Positions 33,901 to 45,700 of a stretch of 64,000 bases of DNA are shown here, piece after piece; positions within the stretch are counted from its first letter, which is position 1; each line of letters starts with the position of its first letter. The DNA is from Hydractinia symbiolongicarpus (Eukaryota; Cnidaria; Hydrozoa; Anthoathecata; Hydractiniidae). The stretch spans positions 25,631,851-25,695,850 of the forward strand of contig NC_079877.1 of the NCBI RefSeq assembly GCF_029227915.1, read 5' to 3'. Made by a program: the position numbers and the translations under genes. The notes below the pieces were generated by a model. It ran no database searches and was not told the DNA's origin. It saw nothing but the letters and a program-made list of their open reading frames with translations.

Positions 33901-34230
33901 CCGCCGCCATATGGATGGAACATTCCACAAGACAATCCTCCTACATACAAAAACAAACTTTATCCAGATTTAACTAACGAAGAATCCACTTCACACACTC
34001 CTTTAGCACCACCATATGTCAATGACAGACATTCTTCCCCCTATAACCCATACTACACTGCGGAAGAGAATAATCAACTGCCATACCCAATAAACACCCC
34101 ACCGTATCCGATGAGTGACATTTTACCACGTGCAGCATTACATAGTAGTGAAGATCCAGGAAGTACTGTTACGTCTGACAGCAAAGAAGATATGAGAAGT
34201 GCTCGACTAAGAAGATTTGATCGAAAATAA
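30955..34230 (+). CDS. RHBDD1: Rhomboid-like intramembrane protease RHBDD1/RHBDL4, 2 exons, 381 aa
   Basis: Family role: ER serine protease that cleaves ubiquitinated membrane clients and hands them to p97/VCP in ER-associated degradation. Exons 30955-31639 and 33770-34230, phase-1 junction. Exon 1 carries the whole membrane domain: N-terminal IFQIGTDRIPPITLATV, HLYFNM, catalytic Ser149 in CAAGFSAV and His201 in GHLAGILVGLMY. Exon 2 carries the cytosolic tail: an Asp run then EQLQRAISDSL (residues 245-260), a good ubiquitin-interacting motif, a Pro/Tyr/Asn-rich stretch, and the terminal RSARLRRFDRK matching the p97-binding VBM of vertebrate RHBDL4. It is longer than the human protein (about 315 aa) mainly through the tail. 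The stop codon overlaps an AATAAA, probably by chance. Confidence 0.95.
31640..33769 (+). other. RHBDD1 intron
   Basis: The single 2.1 kb intron is AT-rich with homopolymer runs. No repeat, RNA or exon-like segment was recognised on either strand. Confidence 0.6.
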
Positions 34231-36597
34231 ATGTTCAAGTATAGCAACTATTCTTCCTTGACATTTTCAAGTAACTGGGATGCTTAATTAGCGATTAACA
34301 GCGATATCCTTTGCACTTATTATATCAAGATAAAATTGCTTTTTTGTAAGACGTTATTCATGATATGAGTGATAGAGATTGAGGATTGTGCAATTTGTCG
34401 ACGTTCAGAGGGACAAGTTATCTTCAAATTGGCAGCCGCTATGTACTAGGCACGAGCAATATTAAAAAAAGCAGTTTAAAATCTTTAATTTTCCAGCGTT
34501 TGTTAATAGGACTATATAATTTGTTGTTACAGACTTTTATAAGTTTTTTTGATTACGGTATATTTATATGTTCTGTTGTTTATGTTTTCTACCTACAACA
34601 ATGTTTGCGCATGTACATTGCTCTAAAGGCAAAATCAAATACTACGTCGCATGGAAAGTCAGGTATATCATATTCTATAATTTAAAGTGTAACATTTCTT
34701 GGCATAAAAGCTTAGCAACGCCCTGGTGACCCAACTTCAAAGCTCAAATTACGATAAAACGTGAGATGAGGTGATAGTTCGCATAACGTTTATAACTATA
34801 CACCCTTTTTTAAAGTAAGAAAAGAAATTGTGGAATAAATTTTGGCGATTGAAAGGTTTTAATGCAAAATGTGGAACCATTTTTGCCATTGAAATCTGTC
34901 CAGAATAATGTGAAGGCCAATATTTACGACATTTTTATAGGAGAAAAGTACTCCATCTTTTTAATTTAAGTATTTCCCTAGGAAAATTATAACATGAAAA
35001 TGTGTTTCTAAACAACATAATACCGAGTTCAAAAGTTCAGTGGAATACACTTAACTATTATCGTCTAACATGTCGCCTTCAACGTTTATTCGTCGTCAAT
35101 GTTCTTTGGTGTCAACGTTCTTTTGTGTCAATGTTCACTCGTCCAACGTTTGCTTGTCAACGTTCATTTGTGTTAACGTTCATTTATGTCAATGTTCACT
35201 CGTTCAACGCTCACTTGTCAACGTTCATTTGTGTCAATGTTCACTGGTTAACGTTCATTTGTCAAAGTTCACTCGTCCAACGCTCACCTGTCAACGTTCA
35301 TTTGTGTCAGCGTTCATTTATGTGAATAGTCACTTTTACACATTCACTTGTCAACGTTCATTTGTCAACGTTCACTTGTCAACGTTCATTTGTCAACGTT
35401 CACTAGTCAATCTTCACTTGTCAACGTTCATTTGTCAAATTTCACTTGTCAGCGTTTACTTGTCACCGTTAATTTGTCAAATTTCACTTGCCAACGTTCA
35501 TTTGTGTCACCTTTCACTTGTCAACATTCATTTGTGTCACCTTTCACTCGTCAACGCTCATTTGTGTCACCTTTCACTCGTCAACGTTCATTTGTGTTAC
35601 CTTTCACTCGTCAACGTTCATTTGGGTCACCTTTTACTTGTCAACGTTCATTTGTGTCACCTTTCACCTGTCAACGTTCATTTGTGTCACCTTTCACTTG
35701 TCAACGTTCATTTGTGTCACCTTTCACCTGTCAACGTTCATTTGTGTCAACTTTCACTTGTCACAATCACTTCTAAACGTTCACTTGCACAGCAATTTCT
35801 TATTACTATTTGGAAAATTTCTTTATTTTTAATAAAAAGGCACCGAATTTTTTGTCAAGGCATACAGAGCCAGTTTCGTTACCTTAAAAGGTAAAAGTTC
35901 TCCATGTGAAATTACAAAAGGTTTTTTTCAAAAAAATCTGCTTGAACTGTGGGAGGGTGCCTAATCAACAAAGGTAACGTGGTAAACATATTTTGTACCT
36001 TGGATAAGAGGTTTTGTTGTTTTAAAAGTCATAATATAACGTGAGAGACTTGATTAAGATTAATTTTGTACCTGGGGTATTCACGCGGGTAACTGAATAA
36101 ATTAATTGCAACAGCATGATTTCCGAAAATATCCAAAGTAATTCAAACGAAAGACGAACAAAAATGGGGTGATAATGAAAACTACAACAAACTTTGTTGT
36201 TTATTTCTACTCATTTCGTTACCTTACTTCCCAATTCAGCATACTTTGCAGAAAATGGAAATAATTGAATAAAACTAAAACGTATAAGTCGTTAAAGGGA
36301 CGTTTCTTAAGACGGTGTGATCGGCGCTTATAAAATTATTTTCCTGACAGACAGGCGCGTAAGCTTATTTATTTTTTATTATTGTTATTTTTGTTTCTTT
36401 ATTGCTTTCGTAGGTTTAAAAGTTTATGTTATATACTAATGTACCTTGTACATGATGGCATTATGCTATGGTTGTCATGAAAAGAAAGACAGATTGCGGA
36501 TCTTTACTTTATCATCTAAACAATTTATATGCGGGAAGGATTTCGTGCAGCTCCACGGTGATACATGACGACCAACCACAAAATACACACTGGAAAC
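34231..36597. other. RHBDD1-LIPE intergenic region
   Basis: Apart from the minisatellite at 35.07-35.78 kb this is AT-rich sequence with no supported gene. The open frame at 34386-34685 has no recognised homology. Confidence 0.5.
35070..35785. repeat. Minisatellite, 30-bp core unit
   Basis: The second half is a regular array of GTCAACGTTCATTTGTGTCA followed by CCTTTCACTY (30 bp, about nine copies). The first half has shorter and irregular versions (GTCAACGTTCATTT, GTTCACTYGTCAACG). Three overlapping forward frames are open across it only because the unit contains no stops. Confidence 0.95.
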
Positions 36598-36727
36598 ATG
36601 GCGGTCAAAGAAGTGTTGCAGTATGTGGCGGTGCTGCAAACCGTTATTGAAATCCCAAACTGTTCATTTTTTTGCATTGAAGCTTCCCATCCGAGCCATT
36701 TCTGTTGCATTAAGCAACTTTAGAAAA
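36590..36727 (+). promoter_or_regulatory. Candidate LIPE start region with ATGGCGG (YY1-like) site and uORF
   Basis: AACATGGCGG at 36595-36604 matches the YY1 core-promoter element often found at metazoan transcription starts. Its ATG opens a 41-codon frame (36598-36723) that stops four bases before the candidate LIPE start ATG at 36728. If transcription starts at or above the motif, this is an upstream ORF in the 5' UTR. Confidence 0.4.
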
Positions 36728-39700
36728 ATGACCGAACAACCATTGTTAGGTATGTGTGTTATCTGGTGTAGTGTTGTTGCGTTTTAACTAGCTTAAGAGA
36801 GGGAAGAGTCAAAAATCGTTTTTTTTTCAAAAAAAACGTCATTTCGACGTTTGGGGGAAGGGGGTTTTAACCATGACGTTTATCAAAATATCGATTTTCC
36901 TTTTTAAAAAGAAGTAAACAAATATCAATAAAACACTTGTTTCTTGCAACATACACAATCAGCATTATAAAATAGCTAGATATAGCTAGCTGCATAATAA
37001 CAAACTGCTCACAACACACAGGCTACCAGGTCGGCACAATGAAGAAGATAATTTGCAGAATATACTTTTTTGAAAGAATCGATTTTTTACTCTTCCCTAA
37101 CAATCCATCCATTTTTATGAGCACTTTATTAGCCTGTAACAGGATAGTTAGCTAGCTAGCTGATACAGAATAATTATACATACAGTATATACAGTATAAT
37201 TAGCTGGTTATACGGCTTGCTAATTATATGTTAGAGACCTATATGGCAACTACACTCTTGCCTTGACATAACCTCATGGTTTCAAGGGTGCCGATAAGCC
37301 GCATACGCCGTAAAAAGTGCAGGAGTTTTCGGCCAAGTTTGGCGTTTTGAAAAAAAATTCAAGCATTCGCCCGAAAAAATTGCATAGACCCAAACAGTGC
37401 CTAAAAAAGGGACCTTCTTCCAACTGTCGTCAACATGGTATGTTACAAGGAATTGTATTTCGGGAATGCTTCAAGCAAGTTCAGGAAAATACGGGCGGTT
37501 TCACGGAATCAACTGCCAATTTTAGTCAGCCAAAAACTCGTCCTAATATATGCTGGTGTATGTAGCTCATCCGCACCCTCTTATTGTGACGTGTGTTGTT
37601 TATAATCCCCAGACCTCTTAAGCAAATCAACAGGCAAAATAATGCAGGCAGTAAGTCGTGGACCAGTCCATTTCAAACTTTATTTTCAGTTACAGGAATC
37701 TTTTGATTTTAAAATTAGAATATAGCTTGCATGTAGTTTAGATTTAGATCATATCAGTGAAAGGATGCTAGCAGCCACAATAGAAAAGTTTTTACCCATA
37801 ATTTGACTTGCTTTACCTAAGGTCTGCATTTTTTTTGCCTGTTGATTTTTCTGATTTTTTCTGCGCCTGCTCAAGAATCTTGTAAAAACATAAACATTAA
37901 AAGTCATCTATAGACAACTTTGCAAAAATGTCAGGAAACAGGGCAAGTATTGGACTTTACGTCTAGCTACATCTTACCTCAGCTAAAATTAACTCCTCAT
38001 CCAGTTGGTAATTCGTGTAGTAGACTGTCCATAAATTCAAATATAGTGCGAGTAAAGATTGCGAGTAAAGCTACACATTTTCGAGAGTAAGAGTACAAAA
38101 ATTAAATAGTGAGAGTGGGAGTAATTTTGTTAATCATACTCTCAATGATAACTATATTTTTACTTGCAAGTGTACTCATGCAACTACAGTTTTTTAAGTC
38201 AACGTATTAATTTTTTTGCGAGAGATATTAATTTGTAAACCTTAAAAAAACTTGAGTTAAAAAAATTAAATTTCTTTTTAAATAGTGAAAAAGACTGTGT
38301 TGTTTAGAAAGTAAAACAAATTTATTGTGGCATAAAAAAATATGAGAGAGATAAAGAGATTACATTATTTGTACTCGTACTCTCAAAGATGTGTAGCGTT
38401 ACTCGCGATCGGCACTGTAATCTGACTCTTCAGGTCTGAAATTTTTTTGGATTTCTGAGGTAAACACCATCTTATGGGTAAGCATTAGTATAGCACACAC
38501 AAAGAAAAGAAAATGGTCCCAACCCTCCACTTGTATTATCTCAAATCAATGCAATTTATGTTTTATATATACATATGATCTTATTATTGTTTGTGGTAAT
38601 TTAAGTAACAGAATGATGTTTTTCATATTTTTATCAAGAAGTGTAGGGTAAGGGAGGACTATAAGATGAGTTGGGAGTGTTCTGATTTTTGTTAATGAAA
38701 ACTTGGATAGCCACCTTTTGAAAAAAACTAAACCTATTTACGTGTGCGGTTTACAGGCCACCTGGAGGTAGTGATTTGCAGAGTACCGAAATCATGTGTA
38801 CTCATTTTAAACAGTGTTTTAGTAAACTTCCAAAAGAAAAAGAAGTTTTTATCTTGGGAGATTTTAACTGTAACACGCTTTCAAAATATGCTCTTTCCTC
38901 CAAAATAAAGGAATAATGCTCCACTCTTTTCCTAAAACAACATATTATGGAGCCAACTCGTGTTACTGAAAATAGTAGCACTCTTATAGACTTGATACTT
39001 TCTAACAGTTCTTGTATTTCTAAAACTGGTGTCATGGATTTAGGCATCAGTGATCACAATTAGTTTATGTGATCAGAAAATTCAAAAGGCCAAAATTTGA
39101 ACCTAAAACTATCAAGGTTCGTAACTACAGTGCCATAGAAAGAAGGAGTTGTGGCAAAAGAGTTAAACACTAATAATTTTGAAATATTTTTTTTATCAAA
39201 AAACATGCACGTTTTTGTATAAGAACATCAAAATTCTAACCAGGCTGGTTATTATTCTTATTTCTCTATTGTTATAAACAATAAAGCATATATTTTTTAA
39301 AAGAAAAAGGGTGCATTGCATCATGTTTCCCTTAAGGTGACAGTATAACTTTTGAGTATGGTTTTTTAAATTGCGATTTTTTCAGCGATAGTTAATCAAA
39401 GTTTATTTATTCATACATCACAAAATTGCATTTTTAAATACCTATCAAATAGTATAAAATAATTTGAAACTTTTTAACTTGTGAAAAGTACAGAGACAAT
39501 TTTGAAACACACCCTTCCTTCAAAAAAGTAACTTTGTTCACAAAACTACTTCATTTCCAACTCTCATTCGATGTTCTTTAGGTTTGTAATAGATGTATGT
39601 AAAAACGATTTTTTTAATTATTTTCCACAAAATCTCTGTTTTTTATTTATTTTACTTTTTCCAAAAAAGCCATTTTTTAATTTAAACTCTCGTCTTTAAG

Positions 39701-42700
39701 ATGTAATTTTCTAGAGAATCGTTGATTTTTTTAATATAAAAAAAACATGTTGGCTTGAGCACAGTAGCACTCTCCCTTGTAGAGGTTCTGCAGTTTTGTA
39801 AAAGAGATTTGAAATGTGATATAGATGGTGTACGAAAAAACAGCACTACGAAAAACTTTTTTAAAGATTTTTTCAAATATCACACCTTTCAAGCATACTC
39901 ATAATGATGGTGATACTTACACTTCCAAGGCAATGAATATTCAGAAGGTTGTCCTTTTAAATTTTATTATTCGCAAAGACGTTACCAAGAATACAATAGA
40001 TACATTTTTTGATGATTTACAGAAACAGAACAGTATGGCATAGAAGAAGATCAATGTTTATTTTGATTTCTAATCAGTCTACATTTGATGGAGTATTAAA
40101 TTTTTTTAAATTTTTCTTCTTTTGTTTTTTGAAGACATGAACAGCGTAAAATACTGTTTGTGTCTTTAAAAAAAACTTGACATTTTAAATTGGCATTTTT
40201 AGAAATAAAAGATTTGAGGTGTTTTTTTTTTTAGATAGTCAATTCTTTTCGGAAAGGAAATATAAAGATTTTTTTATTTTTAAAAATCATACTGAAGAGG
40301 ATGATAATTGTTAAAAACATTCTCTCGTAACTCTTATTTAATTTGAAGGTGTGGTGAAAGACCAATTAGAAAAAAAAGTAGTATTTGGATAAAGTCAATA
40401 TTCCCTTTCGAAAAATAAATAACTAGTTTCACTATTGGAAAAGTCGTCATTTCGTTAGCATAAATGGCTTATAAAAAAAATCGATTTCTTGATGCAATAA
40501 AGGTATACCGTCACCTTAAGGATACCTATACTAAGTTTCCTGCAAGTTGTAAGAAAAATATATAATTAAACCATCATTTTGGTGGGATAAAAATTCTGAG
40601 TTACAATGGTGCTTCGTTGTTTAGTCAACAAAATAAAAATCTGTTCAACGATGAAGAGCACACTTGGGTATTTAGTCCCAGAAGATGAAAAATTGTCCCA
40701 GTAGATGAAAAATGTTTTTTTAAGAAGATGGAGATATTTTGAATATGCTTAACATGTGTCAAAAGGGTCTATCTTTAAAACCAATCTGTTGCACTTAGGT
40801 AGGTAGAAATATTTCTATCCTCCTAGGCTGCACCGATTTCATTGCAATATCTGTAAAAAAGTATAGATAAACAGTTAATGCTGCATTTATTAACTGAAAG
40901 CTATTTTTTGGTAGTTTGAAGTTAAACTTCCGCGTGTGCGCTATACAATACCTTTTCCTACAAATCGAAAGCCCTTTTATCTTTTGTTTATCATAAATAC
41001 TTTAATGATCTTTATGAGGGTGATTTTGCGAGTGAATTAACAAAAGATTCACGGTAAAACAATACTGTAATTATTTTCTCATAACTGCGAGTTTCATTGT
41101 TAAAACTTATTTGAAAAAAAAAACACCTTCGGTATCAGTGCAAAGAATTAAAATTGAACAACTTGTTAACTATGCGAAAGATAAAAATAAATCGCGCACA
41201 TAACAAGTTTTGTTTTTAAACTGTTTTTGTGCATGTTTTTTTTTTTGTTTTTTTTAAACTTAACATTTTATTCTATACTATTTTTTTTCAACAAAACATC
41301 ATGCAAAAGATCATAAAAATCATGCACTAAACTATTGTTGTTAAAAAATGTTTCAAGATATGTTTTTTGTTTAAAAGACTTTTGCAGAAAAAATATTATC
41401 CTTCTGAACATTTTAATTTTTAATTTAGACTTTAGGAATAACTTTGTGCATGAAAGTATTTTCAGCTGGTAGAATTTTCCAGTTACTTCCATGCTCTCTT
41501 ACTTCGTTCTACCATAATTTAAAAATGTGATAATGGTCCTGTTTTAGCAGTCTGGTCAATGGAAAAGTCTATAGGCGTTCAACACTTTGCATGCCAAAAG
41601 TGTTTCTATGGTGTCAATGCGTGCAATTTTCAATTCTTTAATTACTGTCTCTACAACAACAAAGGAGGGTGTTATGACAAGCATATTTTTTGTGTTTTTG
41701 TATCGTGCATCCAGGTAATTTATATATAATAATAATTCCTCTCCCCCCATAAAAATGAATAAATTTGTTCTCTTGTTTTGAATTAACAAAATACCTAGCT
41801 GTCAAGTTGGAAAAATAAAAATACTTGCATGCTCAAAAACCTTTTTAAAGTTAATGCAGCAAGAATTATTTTTTGCTGTTTCCAAAATTATACAGAATAT
41901 GTGTTGTTTTGAAAGTTATACAGCAAGTTAAGATTGTTTTGTTTTGAAATTTATACAGTAAGCTGTTCTCCTCTCATTTATGTAAAAAGAAAGTCTATGT
42001 CACAAATGTGCAAATTTTTTGCACAAAGAAATATAGGTTACAACAAACGTGTTCTCCAATGTTTTTTTTATATTTTTTTCTCATACAGAAGCCTATTTAA
42101 GTGATAGTCAGCAGTATTACATTCTAGCTAGCAAATGTATTTCACCACCATATAATATATGATATATTATATAAATCATAACGAAGGCGGGAGTTTCAAC
42201 AATATCGTGTATCTTGAATTTTTTTTCGATTTTTTTCAGATTGGCCTCACAATCACTTGCGCAAGTTACAGTTTTACAAAAATACATTGTTTTAAAGCAA
42301 TGTATGTAATAAACTTTAGCTATAGCTAAAGCAAGCTATAACTAAAGAATCACACAGAAATATTATTTCCATTAACTAAGTTGATAAAGTATCCATCCTT
42401 CTAATTAAGAGAAAGAAACAAAAACCATTATTTTTGGATTATTTTATTCAAGGATTACTGTCTTTTACTTTTATACAATGGTGATTTGAAGTATTAATGG
42501 AATCTTATTCTTTCACTTATTCTAAATTATATACTGGAAGAACATGCTAACTTTATCAGTGTAATTGTAAAATTAAATTCCAATTGGGAAACAATTATTT
42601 AACAGTTACTGAGAATACTGGATCCAAACCTGCTTTGCATTAATTCTCTATTATTGGATGTGTTTTTGGTGTACTCACTTTTTATAATAGTTCAGTTTAT

Positions 42701-45700
42701 TAGCTGTTACCCTGTGAACATGAACACATCATAAACATAAACACCCCCATGAAAAACCCCATGCACAAGACCTACAGAAACTCACCTGTAAGAAAAGTCC
42801 ACAGAAATTTTCTCACCGTTACTTGCCTCTACAATATTCAGCTCACTGACAGACAGCAACATTGACATTGTAATATAGATCACCTTGGGGAATATTTTGC
42901 TTCTTTCAGCTGTAATATGATTTTTTATAAAAATTGTGAAAAGTCCACCCTTAACGTGGTGTCTCTTAATTGTGAAATATGTTTGGCATGAATGTATAAT
43001 GCTGTCTTTTTAGGTGGTTCAGGCGCTGAGTATGCACATTTATCTACATTGTTCCAACAAGTCGGTGAATATGCATCTGAAAATTCTAACTACTTCAATC
43101 AAAAACAGAAGAATGGACATACAGATTATACAAAGTCCTTTCAAACAATCTTAAATGTTTTGGATCCACTGCAGATTTCGTTAGAGGTTGTGACTAACTG
43201 TTGTGGAAAATTTGATATTAGTCCAACTTGTAAAGGTATGTGTAATGTATATATTGTTTACTCAGACCTGGAGAGAAAGCGAATGTGCCTACATCCACAA
43301 GTACACCCAATAAGTGTAAATTGAATGTGTGGTAGACACGCCATTCTATTATTATTTTGTTTTTTAAATTCTTTCTTCGCAACACGACAATGCATCAAGT
43401 TAGACTGATGCATATTCATGCAACTTGAACTAGTCAATATTTACAGCAGACTTAATATCTATTATTTAGTTTTATCCCAACTCTGTTAATTTTTGCTAGC
43501 ATCAATATGTCCATTTTCCTCAAATGTTGAGTCTTTTTAATTCTGACTAAATGTAACTAGCGCAATTTAAATGTAGCTTATCTAATCTAAGCATATGAAG
43601 AGGTATAACTTTCACAGTCTGTTAGCTGCATTTTAAAACTTTGTAAAATAGCCAAAAAATAATGCCATTGCCTCAATATTTTTGGTGAGGGTTTGTATAT
43701 TCAGATGCAATATAGAACATAAATCAATATAATCTCTGCAGTTTCAAAATCCTCAGTCTTTCAGGAGAGGTGTGCGATCGCATGCGCACGCCTTGGCACA
43801 CGCCTAAATCGTTTTAGGCGTGTGATTAATCGCATGCCTGAAAAATATTGAGTTTTCAAAATCAACCTCCATTTTGTAGCGTGCGATGGCAGCCCTCGAA
43901 ATTATATTTGGAGACTCGTCAGGCAAAACGTTCGATAGATTTCCGTATTAGTCGGACACTTTTAGATCTCAGAAATTATTGAGTAGTCCTGGTGCTTTTA
44001 ATCCACGAGCAAGCTTATTCATAGCTAACCTGAACAATAGCTATTCACTGACTCCTGACTTAGTCAAAAGAACTACGTAGACATAAATCTCTTTTGCCTG
44101 GCCCTTTCATCGTTGGTAACCTTGTCTTACCAAGAAATCCAGCCATGCGGTTCTTAACTAAAGCGGAGGTGAACGCCGACGAAGCACAGATGAAGCAAGT
44201 CTGCAAAACTGCACTTGCAGGTGGAATAGACATTTTATCATGGATTTAATTATAGATAATTTCTTTACTTGACAAAGCAATTAGAAACCATAGCAGGTCC
44301 GAATTTAATGAAAACGAAACCCACATGTGGTATAATTTTTTTTCTGTAAAAATTTTGTTAAGGTGTAGCTGAACTTTCTGAATGAATTTGGAAGTTTTAT
44401 GTAAGCCACGTGGATAATGATTTTTTTTAATTTGAAAACAAAGCATATTTTTGCCTTGTGATGACCTGAAAAATAAACAGTAAATATAAAAATGACAGTA
44501 TAGTCATGCATACTATTTCTGACATGTAGAAAAGGAAGTTAAGTTTGAGAGTGTCTACTCTCCCAGTGTCTACTCGATCATCGTGTTTGGGGTTCACAAT
44601 TTAAAACGTCCCCCACTTTTCTACTGCAAAATGAATGCGCAACAAAAATAACCTCGGAGCCCGTAACGCATGCGTAACATTCTTTGCATGTGCGTTTTAC
44701 ATCGCACACGTTACTTGGTTTACACGTGTGACTCATTGCACACCTACTCAAATATTCCTAAAAAAGACTGAATCCTATCCATACAGCATCTCTGAAACTC
44801 ATGATAGAAACATACCAGTGTTCTTAATCTTCTAATTTTAATTTTTCAACAAGAGCTTATTATAGCAGTAAATTTTTAATAATTCCAGAGGAATTTAGCT
44901 CTCTATATGAGTCACTTTGTTTTCAACACTTGGTCCTTGTTATCATTTAGTTTGTTTGTTTCACTTCAATGTTTCAATATATTACTGCTCATATAAAAAT
45001 CCCTTTGTGTAAGGGTTGATTACACTCAAAAAGATTTCAAATCCTGCAGCAATCAATTTTATTCAAAACTTCATACGTAGGCTTTTTTAATGTCTGTTTG
45101 TGGAAGGAATAGTAACATCTGTTTCTATGGCATCATATAGGTTTTTATGTACATCCTTTTTTTAAATTTTAATGAAGCAAGGCTACCAAAGCTTTACTTC
45201 AAACACTAAATTTATTCCACGCCATGATAGATTTTTTTACGTAACAACTCATGTTATTTACTAGCTTGTGTTATGTTATATTGACTCCATCGTGGAAATT
45301 GTTAAAGCCCCTGGGCTTTATGTTTATTATTAGTTTTATCAGCGTCAATTCGGTTCAGTAGATTAATTAAGTTGGTCTATTTGTTAGGTTAAAAGAAGAT
45401 AGATCTTCTTTAAAACTATATATTAAAAACATGTGCAAATATTCTAACAAAAAACAAACTTAGGCTGTCCTTAATTAATTGTTGGTTTGCTGTTTTGTTT
45501 GTCTTAGTTTTGTCGCAGGGTTGGTCAGTTGGCTGGCAGATTAAGTTTTTTACCTTTTGCCAGACAAAATAAAAAGTGATTTTACTGTCTAATCTGGTCT
45601 TCTCGTGAGCCTCGCTTTACTGTATTACACTGGGTCTATTTTTTGTACCTCCGGGACATGCACTTTACAATCGCTACACCTCAGAACTGCTGTTTGTTGT

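Larger units (their letters stand above)
36750..43013 (+). other. LIPE intron 1 (6.3 kb, if the first exon is right)
   Basis: Contains the LINE endonuclease fragment (38.7-39.1 kb) and the TTAA-flanked element (39.3-40.5 kb). The remainder, including 41.3-41.8 kb where minus-strand frames occur, shows no recognised gene. Confidence 0.5.

Noticed and set aside
35070-35894. Three overlapping 110-270 codon frames rich in VNVHL/CQRSFV/STFICV
   Set aside because: Minisatellite artefact: the 30-bp unit is open in all three forward frames.
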